Source: F1-120-MAGs118 sp013360535
GTDB lineage: Bacteria; Planctomycetota; UBA1135; GCA-002686595
Assembly (NCBI GenBank): GCA_026647215.1
Contig: JAPKHC010000002.1
Coordinates: 186,001-250,000, forward strand
Length of the DNA: 64,000 nt
Reading direction: 5' to 3'
In this document: in pieces, positions 24,557 through 34,300 of the stretch
Position numbering within the stretch: the first letter of the stretch is position 1
Layout of the letters: each line of letters starts with the position of its first letter
Notes under the pieces: generated by a model
What the model was told of the DNA's origin: nothing
Databases searched by the model: none
What the model saw: only the letters and a program-made list of their open reading frames with translations
Program-made: the position numbers and the translations under genes

Positions 24557-26509
24557 TCAGTAGAGCTTCGGCGCGGCGTTGATCTTCTGGATGGCTTCTT
24601 CGAGGTTGAAGCCGACGATCTGCGCGTATTCGCGGAGGCTCGGCCAGCGCGGGTGGTTGAACTCGGCGGCCTTCTTCAGGGCCTCGTCGCGCGAGAGCAC
24701 GCCCTCGCGGATCATGTTCGAGAGCATGACCTCGTCTTCCGAGAAGCCCGCCATCGTCATGTAGATGTAGTTGTAGAACGGCGCGGTGCCGTCGCCGATG
24801 CGCCACGTGGTCGTGGTGTCGGTCGCGACTTCCCAGTCGTATTCGTTGCGGATCGTGTCGACGATCGTGCGCTCGTCCCACTTGAGGTAGTGGAAGAGGT
24901 AGAGGAAGTCGTCCTTGACGACGAAGGTCTGGTAGTAGGCGTCGAGCGTGTCCTTGAGGGACTCGTTCCAGTAGCCGGGGTTCTTCAGGTAGTTCTTGAA
25001 GTAGTACCAGAGCAGGCGGAACTCGTCCCACTGGTGCAGGCCCGTGAGCGTCATCCCGTGGTCCTTCTCGCGGATGCCGCACAGGCCCGTCTTGTAGGGC
25101 GTGTCCTCGATCATGTTGCCGGTGCAGAAGATCACGAGCTTGATGCCCGTCTCCTGCCGCAGCTCGCGCGCGTACTTGTAGAACTGCTTGTCGCCCGCGG
25201 TGAACAGCGTGACCATGCCGAGCTCCGGCTTCTTGAGCCAGGCCTCGACGTTCTTGCGCACGTAGCGGCGCTTGGTCGGGATGTCGGCGGAGCGCAGGAT
25301 GTGCTCGACGCCGAGCTTGCCGCACAGGCGCGCCTGGTTGCGGCGCGCGAGGTCGGTGACGAGGCCCCAGTCGTACGTGAACGCCACGGGATTCATCCCG
25401 AGGTTCTTCTTCACGTAGTGCAGGCCGTAGGCGCTGTCGCGACCGCCCGAGAAGGCGAGGATCACGTCGGGGCTGCCGTCCTTGGAGCGATAGGGCTCGA
25501 CCTTGCGCAGGAGCGCCTCCTCGCCCTTCACTTCGATCGTCTTCCACTTGCGGCAGTAGCTGCAGACGCCGTCGGCGTCGAAGTCCATGAACGGATAGGT
25601 CTCCGGCAGGATGCACTTCTTGCAGCGCCGCAGGTTCTTGCCCGTCTTGGTGTGGTCGATGATCGCGACGCGCGAGTCGACGCTAGAGAACTTCGGCGCG
25701 GCCACGGGCGCCGGAGCCTTGCCAAGGCTGTTGAAGGTCTCGAGGCCGAGGTCGTTCAGGCCGACGAGCAGCCCCGTGCCGGCGTGCAGCTGCTGGATCT
25801 CGCACTTGCCCAGCCGATCGGCGATGCCGGCCGTCTCGAGCATGCGCTGCAGGATGAAGCGCTCCGAGGCGAAGGCGCAGATCGTCTTGCGTTCGTTGGT
25901 GACGTAGAAGAGCGATCCCGTGTTGGTCGCGAGCAGCAGGTTCGACACGTCGTCGAGGAAACACGCGACGCTCGCCGCGCCCTCGATCTCCGCGAACGTC
26001 TGCCGCGTCGCCCAGACCACGTCCTTCGAGGCGTCGAAGTGCTTGCGCAGCACGTTGACGAGCACCTCGGTGTCGACCTCGGTCTTGCGCTCGAGGTCGG
26101 GGTGAGCCCGCCACAGGCGCGCGTCGTTGACGATGATGCCGTTGTGGATCATCACCGAGCCACGCGCGATTACCGGCTGGTTGTTGTCGCCCTCGGTCTG
26201 CGCCCCGTTGGTGACGAGGCGCGAGTGGCCCGTGATCGCGAGCGTCGCCGGCTGGCCGTCGTGCAGCGCACGGGTCCAGCTCGTCAGCGCCGCATCCATG
26301 ACCTCGGAGTACTTGGGGTTGGCGAGGAACTGGTCGACCGAGCCCGCCTGCTTGAGGACGTTGATCGTCCGGCCGTCGTGCACCGCCAGACCCGCCGCCT
26401 CGCGGCCGCGCGCCTCGGAGCAACGGAACAGGGCCTCGACGACGCTGCCCGCGAAGGGCGCGTCGAAGGCCGGATCACGGCCGTAGACGACTCCAAAGAT
26501 GCCGCACAT
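24557..26509 (-). CDS. fusion of class II glutaminase domain and N-acetyl-sugar amidotransferase (WbpG/PseA-like)
   Basis: This 650-residue protein begins MCGIFGVVYGRD at ATG 26509; Cys2 is the N-terminal nucleophile of a GlmS/PurF-type glutaminase. Residues about 1-245 carry further glutaminase motifs (GHSRLVTNGAQ, IHNGIIVND). From about 285 there is a four-Cys zinc site (CKKCILPETYP and CSYC), an ATP pyrophosphatase P-loop (LAFSGGRDSAYGL) and LVIFCTGNMIEDTPY, matching the family that converts a sugar acetamido or carboxyl group to an amidine or amide in LPS and flagellin sugars. In Pseudomonas WbpG the ammonia comes from separate HisH-like proteins; here the supply is fused. It fits the flippase/glycosyltransferase cluster upstream. 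Product sugar unknown. Confidence 0.85.
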   Translation of the reverse strand: MCGIFGVVYGRDPAFDAPFAGSVVEALFRCSEARGREAAGLAVHDGRTINVLKQAGSVDQFLANPKYSEVMDAALTSWTRALHDGQPATLAITGHSRLVTNGAQTEGDNNQPVIARGSVMIHNGIIVNDARLWRAHPDLERKTEVDTEVLVNVLRKHFDASKDVVWATRQTFAEIEGAASVACFLDDVSNLLLATNTGSLFYVTNERKTICAFASERFILQRMLETAGIADRLGKCEIQQLHAGTGLLVGLNDLGLETFNSLGKAPAPVAAPKFSSVDSRVAIIDHTKTGKNLRRCKKCILPETYPFMDFDADGVCSYCRKWKTIEVKGEEALLRKVEPYRSKDGSPDVILAFSGGRDSAYGLHYVKKNLGMNPVAFTYDWGLVTDLARRNQARLCGKLGVEHILRSADIPTKRRYVRKNVEAWLKKPELGMVTLFTAGDKQFYKYARELRQETGIKLVIFCTGNMIEDTPYKTGLCGIREKDHGMTLTGLHQWDEFRLLWYYFKNYLKNPGYWNESLKDTLDAYYQTFVVKDDFLYLFHYLKWDERTIVDTIRNEYDWEVATDTTTTWRIGDGTAPFYNYIYMTMAGFSEDEVMLSNMIREGVLSRDEALKKAAEFNHPRWPSLREYAQIVGFNLEEAIQKINAAPKLY

Positions 26510-26814
26510 GAGGTGGTGAGGGTCCTGACTGTCCGGGGGGCCCGGCGGGGACAGGGTGTATCGGCCCAGCGCCCGAGGCGACTCCACGGGAGTCCCCCAA
26601 GAGCACCGGGGCGAAGGCGCGTCCCCTCGCGCACCCCAGACTCTACCCGCCACGGGAGGCTCGCCAAAGGGAAGGGGCTTCCCGAGCAGGCCTCCGGAAC
26701 CAACCCAGAGGGCTGCCGAGTCCCCCTGCGAAGCTCGAGCGCTCCGCCCCCCGAGCGGGAGAAATCTCGCGCCTTCGACCGCAGCTCGAGGCGTCCAGTT
26801 CCTAGCATCTGGGC
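26510..26814. other. 305-bp divergent intergenic region
   Basis: This is the shared upstream region of the amidotransferase (minus) and the arylsulfotransferase-like gene (plus). It contains several G-runs and C-runs and short inverted repeats (for example GACTCC/GGAGTC at 26580-26595). No clear -10/-35 pair or riboswitch pattern was recognised. Confidence 0.4.
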
Positions 26815-28335
26815 ATGATCCCCCACCTGTCCCTGCTCCTCGCCCTCGCCACGCTCCTGCCGCAGGATGCCGCCCCAAAGGACTCCCCGGCCCCGGAACG
26901 GTCCTCGGGCCTCACGGTCCACAAGCCCGCGGCCAGCGACGGCTACGTCCTGTTCGCGCCCCTCAAGTCGCCCTCGATCTTCCTGCTCGACCGTGACGGC
27001 AAGGTCGCGCACGAGTGGAAGCACGGCTTGCCGCCGCTGGCGGTCTACTTGCGCGAGAACGGCAACGTGCTGCTCTCCAGCCGCATCGACGAGAACCCGA
27101 CCTTCTTCGGCGGTGGCCTCGGCGGGCGCATCACGGAGTACGACTGGGACGGCAACAAGGTGTGGGAGTTCGTGCTGAGCGACGAGAAGCGCTCGCTGCA
27201 CCACGACCTCGAGATCCTGCCCAACGGGAACGTGCTCGCCATCGCCTGGGAGCACCTGAGTGCCGCCGAGGCGGTCGAGCAGGGCCGCGATCCGCGCTTC
27301 GTCGAGGCCAAGGGCTGGTGGCCGGACACGGTGATCGAGATCGAGCCCCAGCGCCCCAGCGGCGGCAAGATCGTCTGGGAATGGCGCGCGAAGGACCACC
27401 TCGTGCAGGACTTCGACGCCAAGCGCAAGAACTACGGCCAGGTCGCCGACCGCCCCGGCCGCATCGACGTCAACGCCGACCACCGCGACCAGCCGCCGAT
27501 GACGCCGGAGGAGGCGCGGCTGGCGCGCGAGGAGGCGAAGAAGCTGCGCGAGCTCGGCTACGCGGGCGGCGACGAGGAAAAGCACGCCGAGCAGGGCGAC
27601 GCCCCACGCGAGAAGCGCGGCGACTTCCTGCACCTCAACTCGGTGCACTACGACCCGGCGCACGACCTGATCGCGCTCTCGACGCCACACCTGCACGAGC
27701 TGTGGATCCTCGACCACTCGACCACCACGGAAGAGGCGCGCGGCTCGACCGGAGGCAAGTATGGCAAGGGGGGCGACCTGCTCTACCGCTGGGGCAACCC
27801 GCGCACCTACGGCTGCGGCACGCAAGCGGACCAGAAGCTCTTCTACCAGCACCAGCCCGACTGGATCCCCGCCGGCCATCCGGGCGCGGGCCACATCCTC
27901 GTCTTCAACAACGGCTCCAAGCGCGGGCCGGTCGAGTACAGCTCGATCGACGAGCTCGTGCTGCCCTTCGATCCCAAGCTCGGCTTCCAGCGCGAGCCCG
28001 GCAAGGCCTTTGGGCCCGCCGAACCCGCGTGGAGCTACACCGCGCCGGAAAAACCCGACTTCTTCTCGTTCTTCATCTCCGGCACGCAGCGCCTCGCCAA
28101 CGGCCACACGTTCATCTGCTCCGGCAAGCAGGGCCGTTTCTTCGAGGTCACGCCGGCGGGCGAGATCGTGTGGGAGTACTACAACCCCTACGGTGGCGAG
28201 ATCGAGATGACCGCTGGCAACGCCGCCCCGCCGCCGAAGGGTCCGAGCCCTGTCGAGGCCACGAGCTGCTTCCGCGCGACGAAGCTCGCCCCGAACCATC
28301 CGGGTCTCGCACGCCTGCGCAACGCGGCCAAGTAG
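26815..28335 (+). CDS. arylsulfotransferase-like (ASST family) exported beta-propeller protein
   Basis: This 506-residue protein has a signal peptide (MIPHLSLLLALATLLPQ) and a propeller of repeated blades with the pattern G-x-(I/V)-V-W-E (for example DRDGKVAHEWKH, DWDGNKVWEFVLSDEKRSLH, GGKIVWEWRAKDHLVQDFD, AGEIVWEYYNPYGG). HHDLEILPNGNVLAIAWE and HLNSVHYDP are typical of arylsulfate sulfotransferase-like proteins, in which conserved His and Arg residues line the central pocket. Known family members transfer sulfate between phenols in the periplasm. Many family proteins in Planctomycetota and algae are uncharacterised, so substrate is open. A Lys/Glu-rich insertion lies near 235-265. A strong terminator follows. 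Confidence 0.78.
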   Translation: MIPHLSLLLALATLLPQDAAPKDSPAPERSSGLTVHKPAASDGYVLFAPLKSPSIFLLDRDGKVAHEWKHGLPPLAVYLRENGNVLLSSRIDENPTFFGGGLGGRITEYDWDGNKVWEFVLSDEKRSLHHDLEILPNGNVLAIAWEHLSAAEAVEQGRDPRFVEAKGWWPDTVIEIEPQRPSGGKIVWEWRAKDHLVQDFDAKRKNYGQVADRPGRIDVNADHRDQPPMTPEEARLAREEAKKLRELGYAGGDEEKHAEQGDAPREKRGDFLHLNSVHYDPAHDLIALSTPHLHELWILDHSTTTEEARGSTGGKYGKGGDLLYRWGNPRTYGCGTQADQKLFYQHQPDWIPAGHPGAGHILVFNNGSKRGPVEYSSIDELVLPFDPKLGFQREPGKAFGPAEPAWSYTAPEKPDFFSFFISGTQRLANGHTFICSGKQGRFFEVTPAGEIVWEYYNPYGGEIEMTAGNAAPPPKGPSPVEATSCFRATKLAPNHPGLARLRNAAK

Positions 28336-28344
28336 CTTGCGACG

Positions 28345-28384
28345 ACGCCGCGCCGGTCGCTTGCTGCGACCGGCGCGGCGTTTT
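28345..28384 (+). terminator. strong Rho-independent terminator
   Basis: A 16-bp perfect stem, ACGCCGCGCCGGTCGC (28345-28360) with GCGACCGGCGCGGCGT (28366-28381), has a 5-nt loop (TTGCT) and runs into TTTT. It lies 9 nt after the stop at 28335 and just before the convergent end of the 2125-residue protein gene. Confidence 0.92.
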
Positions 28385-28392
28385 CGTGGCGT

Positions 28393-31300
28393 TCAACGCG
28401 CGGGCGGAGCGATCTCGCGGATCGCCGCACCTTCGCTCTCGCTCGCGACGAGCACCGCATAGCGCGTCGCGTCGTTCGCGCCCTCGCCCGACATCGAGGC
28501 GTAGTCGAAGCGCCCGCGCAGGTCGGTGTAACCGTCCTTGTGGAAGCGGACGGTCCCGTTGGCGAGCTTCGCGTACACCTTCACGTAGGTCTTCGGCAGC
28601 GCCTTGCCACTCGTGCTCGACGTGACGGCGAGCTGGCCGAAGTCCTCCATCCACTGCACGCGCAGCGTGCCCTGCAGCAGCGGAACGCGGCGGACGAGGC
28701 CCCCCGAGCGGACCTCGACGAGCACGTTGGCGCCGCGGACTTCGGCGGGCACCTCGACCTTGGTCTGCGCCGCGGTGGCGGACAGCGCGAGCTGCGCGGT
28801 CGCGCGCGGCTTGACGAACGCGAAGGCCTGCGAATCCTGGCCGACAAACGGGTTCGTCGAGAACAGGAACTCGATGTCCATCGGGAAGTAGCTCAGCTCG
28901 CACCCGGTCAGGTTCGAGTGCCGCACGACGAGCCCGCCGTCCTCGACGGAGAGTTCCAGCACCGGCGCGGCCGCGGCGAGGGCAGCCTGCCGCGTGTTGC
29001 GATCCTCGCCCACGTTGCGCGCGACGGCCTTGCCCTCGGCCTCGTCGAGCTGCGCCAGCACCTCGCCGAAGAGCTTCTGCCAGCGCTCGACGGGGAACTC
29101 GCGGTAACGCTCCGCGATGGCCCGCGCGGTGCCCGGATTGTCCGAGAAGAAGGCCGCGTAGGCGCGCAGGTAGTCGAGTTGCAGCTTCTCGCGCACCTGC
29201 CGCTCGTCGACGCGCGCGAGCGTGGCGAGCGCTTCCTCGATGCGATCCTGCAGCAGCAGCTGGTAGGTCGCCTGCATCAGGTCCTCGGCCGAGAGCGTCG
29301 GCTTGTGGCACAGGATCGAGAGCAACTCGCGCCAGCGCTGCTCCGCGAGCTGGTTGCGCACCTCGCGCTTCGCGCCGAAGGCGTGGGCGCGCGGGTTGAC
29401 CAGCGGATCGAACTCGAGCTGCTCGCTCTCGAGCTCGAGCACGGGATCGATGCGCACGAGCGGGCTCTGGAGCCACGGTCCGGCGACTTGACTGAGCCCG
29501 CGGTCGTGCTCGAGCAGCTCGCGCGCCCCGAGCTTGTCCTCGTGCAGCAACGCATAGCCCCACAACGTCGAGTCATAGGCGAGCCGCGCGCGCAACGCCC
29601 CCGTCAACGCCTCGTAGGCCTTGCGGTCGCGCATGCGCCACGCGACGCTCGGCAGCGAGACTTGCTCGAGGTTCGATTTGTCGAGGAGCTTGAGCACGTC
29701 CTCGAGCGAGCCGCGCTGGCTGACATACTCCCAAGAGGTCGCGTCGACCTGGCTCGGCTCGGAGAGCACGTTGAAGTCGAGCGCGTCCGCGAAGGCGACG
29801 AGCTGCTCCTTCTCGGCGACGTGCACGGGGTAGTGCGCGAACTTGCCAGGCTTGGGGAAGTAGAACGGCGACTCCAGCCGCGCCGTCGAGTAGGGCTCGA
29901 GCCGCAGGCTGACGCCCTTGGTCGAGCGCCCCGCCGAAAGCGGGACCGACCCAGCCGGCAGCTGGACGAGCAGCTCGACCTCGTGCGGCTCGGCCGTCGG
30001 ATTCGTGAGCACGACCTGCAGCGTGTACGGCACGCGCGAGAGGAACTCGCCGCGCACGTACTTCTCGCGCTGCATGCCGTCGACGATCTCGTGGCGATCA
30101 TCGAGCCGCGCGACGCGCTGCGTGACGAGCATCGGCGTCGCCGCCGTCGCCTTTGGACTCTCGCGCAGCTCCTTGCGCACCGCCAGCACCGGCGAAGCGG
30201 GCAGGATCGTGCGGATCCCCTGCGCGTCCTCGACCTTCGGCGCCGCGGCCTCGAAGGGCAGGTCGAGCACCGCGAGCGCGAGCAGCATCTCGTTGAGCGA
30301 GTCCGTCGCCTGCGGGAAGTTCGTCGACAGGAAGGGCGTCGCTCCGGCCGCCTGAGCGAAGTCGAGCCAGAAACGGTCGGGGGCGACGAGCCACCCGCCC
30401 TGCTCGTGCAGCATCACGTTCCAGTAGTTGCGCTCCGCGAAGACCTTCGTGGTCCCGACGGGCACGAACAGCTGCTGTTCCTGCGCCCGCCGCAACGCAA
30501 CATCACCCTCTGCGTCCTTGAAGGCGCGCTTGTCGAGCTCCTCCGACTCGGCGAGCTCGTTGCGCTCGCCCTCGCCGATGAAGAAGTCGTCCGCCCCGTC
30601 GTTCTTGCGCTTCGAGTCCGAGCCCGGCTCCCCGGCCTTCTCCGGAGACGGCATGTTCCCGCCTCCGCCGATCAATCCGGGGGCGCCCGGCGCCTGACGA
30701 GCCGGAGCTCCCGCACTTCGATCGGTCAGGAACCCGAGCGTGACGGCGTCGTTGAAGCCGAGGTTGTCGAACGGATTCGCCTGGTCCTTCGCGAGCCCGC
30801 CGAGCGCCGTCTGGAAGTCGCGCTCGAGCTGGGCGAGGTCGACTGGGCGCACCTCCACCGCGTCGCGCACCCAGCGCTGGCCCGCGGCCGTGCGCCCTTG
30901 CACGCGCTGCGTTAGGAGAATGCGTTCGAGCACGTTGAGCTGCTCGAAGCGCCGCGGCTCGAGGTAGCGCGCGACGTCGTCCCCGAGCAACCAGTGGTCG
31001 AGGAACTGCTTCTCGAGCTTGTTCGCGAGGTACGGCTTGACCACCTCCTCGAAGAACTTGGCGTCCTTGCGCAACAGGAACAGGTGCAGCTCGTGGCAGG
31101 CGTGCTCCGAGTACAGGCGCCGCTTCTCCTGCGCGTCGAGCTTCGGCCAGCGCGTGAGGAACTCGAACGGCGCGAGGCCCGCAGCGTTGCCACCGCGCCC
31201 GAGGAAGTACGCGAACACGTCACCGAGCGTCGAGTAGACCTGCAACGCTTCGGTCGAGGCTTCATCGACCTTGAGCGTCTCGCCGGCCTTCACGAGCTCG

Positions 31301-34300
31301 ATGCGCCGCTGCTCGACGCGGTGCTTCGCCGGATCGAGCGCCGTCATCAGGCGCCGGTCGCGCGCCACCAGCGGCGTGCCCGCAAGCGCGAGCGAACGCG
31401 AAACACGATCGCCGGAGTCGAGCGCGACCACGTGCACGAACGTGCCGTCACCCAGCTGGCCGCGCTTGACGCGCACCACGCCGTCCTTGTCGGGGATCAG
31501 GTTCGCGGCGAGCGTGCGCGCTCCGCCGAGGAACTCGTAGTTCGGCTCGAGTCCGGCTTCGCCGGCAGGGACGCTGTCCCTGCTTTCCATCTCCCGGCCC
31601 GAACCGCCACGAGCCTTGAGGTTCTTGCGTCCGCCGAAGCGTCCGCCCGCGCCCCCGCCGGTGCCGATCGACGTGAACGCCTCGTCGAGCTCCCACGGAT
31701 TGAGCAGCAGGCTCGGCCGCGCGAGCATGTTGCCGGGGAACTTGCGCGCGAAGCGACGCTCGAGGATGTAGCGGTATTCGTCGGAGAGTTCGCGACCTGC
31801 GCGCAGGTCACTCTCGGGGATCTCGAGCGCGAGCGAGCGCTGCGGCAGGTCCGGTTCGTAGCCCAGACGCCCCACCGAGAGCGCGGGCATGTAGCGCGTC
31901 GCGAAGACGTGCACGCGTGCGTCCGGGTCCGCACCCGAGAGCCGCACGACGACTTCGTCGCCTTCCAGCGCGACCCCGCGGATCGCGAGCGGCGCCGAAT
32001 CGACGAGCTCGAGCGCACGGTTCGCCCCGATCGCCCAGCCGTCCCGCTTCTCGCCGGCCGTCACCTGCACGCGCACGCTCGCCTGCACGTCCTTGAGCCA
32101 CAGCAGGTAGTCCCCGGCCGCCAAGCCGCGCAGCTCGAGGTACTCCCCCGCGAGCGCCAGCCGCTCGAACTCGTCCCGCACCGACGCGGACTTCGATTTG
32201 AACGAGTGCAGCGTCGCCACCGATCGGTCGAGCTTCGTGGCCCTCGAATGGTGCGCGATGCGCAACGTCTCGCCGACGACGCCGCGCAGGACCTGCGGCA
32301 CCTGGGCGAGCTCATCCTCGAGCGCCCAGCCGCGCCACTCGCCGCCAAAACCGTTGCAGTTGACGACCTGCACTCCGTCGAGCGTGCCCAGCCGGATGCG
32401 CCCTTCCTTGTTCGAGCGCAACGACAGCTCGAACTTGTCCGTGTAGTTGCGGTGCTTGAGCTGGAACTGCAGCACGCGGTCTGCCACGGCCTCGCCGGTG
32501 CGACCGAGCACGTCGACGAACCAACCCTCGGCATCGCGGCCGAGCAGCGGGCAATCGAGCGTGTTGCCGCGCTCGAGCTTCGACAGGTCCACGCTCAGGA
32601 GCGAGCAAGCCTGCTCGACCTTCTCGCCGTCGGAGAGGCGCGTGATCTTGCCGCGCAGGGTCACTTCGAGCCGCGCCAGCCGTCCGGGCACGACGAGCTC
32701 GTGCACGAACTCGCGGTCGAGCCGCAGCTCGAGACCGCGCAGCTCGGCTGTCGCCGCCGTGCCGTCGAAATTGGTCGTCGTCACCGCGAGCACCGCGTCC
32801 TCGAGCAGCGACAGCGACGCGAGCGAGTCGTTCACGAGCAGCCACGGCCGCAGCACAAGCTGCGCCTTCGAGCCCGCGCGCAGCTGCTCGACATCGACGA
32901 AGCCGTCCCCGCGCAGCATGTAACTCTCCTGCGCGTGCTCGAAACGCCCGAGCGCGACCCGGGCGCCACTCTCGAGCACCACCGGTTTTCCACCCGGCTT
33001 CGAGGTGAACGGCACGACGATCTCGCCCTTGTCGTTGGCGTCGTAGCGGCGGCCTTCGAGGTGCAGCGCGGCCTTGGGCTGCGCGGTGCCGCGCTCGTCG
33101 ACGACCCGAACCACGTGTCCCGCCGCGCCCGTGCGCGCGATCAGCTCGAGCCCGCCCTTGCGGATCACGGCGCGGCTCGCGGTGCCGTTGCCGATGAACT
33201 CGACCACGTACGTGCCCGGCTTCGAGAGCCGCGGGAAGTCGAACTTGCGGCGCACGCGCTGCAGCGGGCCTTCGGCGTACTCGAGCGTGCTCTCCTCGTT
33301 GGCGACGAGGCCATCGAGATCGATCGACGCGTCGATCTCCCGCCCCGTGGCCGTGTAGTAGTTGAGCGCGTGGATCTCGTAGACCTTGACGAGCAGCTTG
33401 GGGACATTCTTGACGTCGAGCTCGATTCCGACGGCCTCGTCGGCGCCAAAATGTTCCTTCTGCGTCGGCGCGAAGTGGAGCTCGACCCGCTGCTTGAGCT
33501 GCTCGTAGTAACCCGGATCGTCGAGCAGCGTGTACCAGCGCTCCATGTCGCCGCTGTTCGAGAGGATCTTCGTCTCGGCGAACGTGCGCTTGAGGTACGT
33601 CGGCTCGACCAGCGCGTCGAAGGCCTTGGTGTCGGCGGCGTCGCGCAGGAAGCGCTCGAGCAACGCGCGCACGAGCGGCTCGTCGTTCGCGATCGGCCCG
33701 AAGCCCGTGGAGAACTGGCTTCCGAGCTCGGCGACCTCACGCGTGCGCTCGGCGTTCTCGTAGGCCTTGCGCGGCGTCGTCGTCGAGTTGCGCGGCAGCC
33801 GCAGGTAGTCCTGGAAGCGCGTGAGATCGAGCTCGCCCGTGCGCAGGTCGAGCTGCAGCCGATGGAACGCCACGTGCGCCTTGAACGAGTTGAAGCCACC
33901 CGAGAGCCGCGCGGTCAGCGTCGCGAGGCGCTCGAGGTAGGCGCGCCGCGCCCCGACGTCGCGCTCGACGTTCTCGTCGGCCCCCGGCGCGAGCCGCACC
34001 ATCCACGCGTTGACGAACTTCTCGTCGTTGAGGAGCGCCGGCCTGCGCCGCGCGAGCTCCTCGAGCTGTCCGAGCGTCAGCGCGCCGTGCAGCGGGAGGC
34101 TCCCGAACCCGCCCGAGTTGCGCAGCTCCAGATGCCGCAGCACGAGCTCGAGCACGTTGGGCAGGTCCGCCGTTCGCAGCTGCGACATCAGGCTCGCGAA
34201 CAGCGCGTCGTCGAGCTCCTCCGCCGCCATGCGTTCGAGCGCCGCCCCGCGCAGGCCCGTCACCGTGCGCGGATGGATCGCCAGCGCCCGCTCCTTCCAC

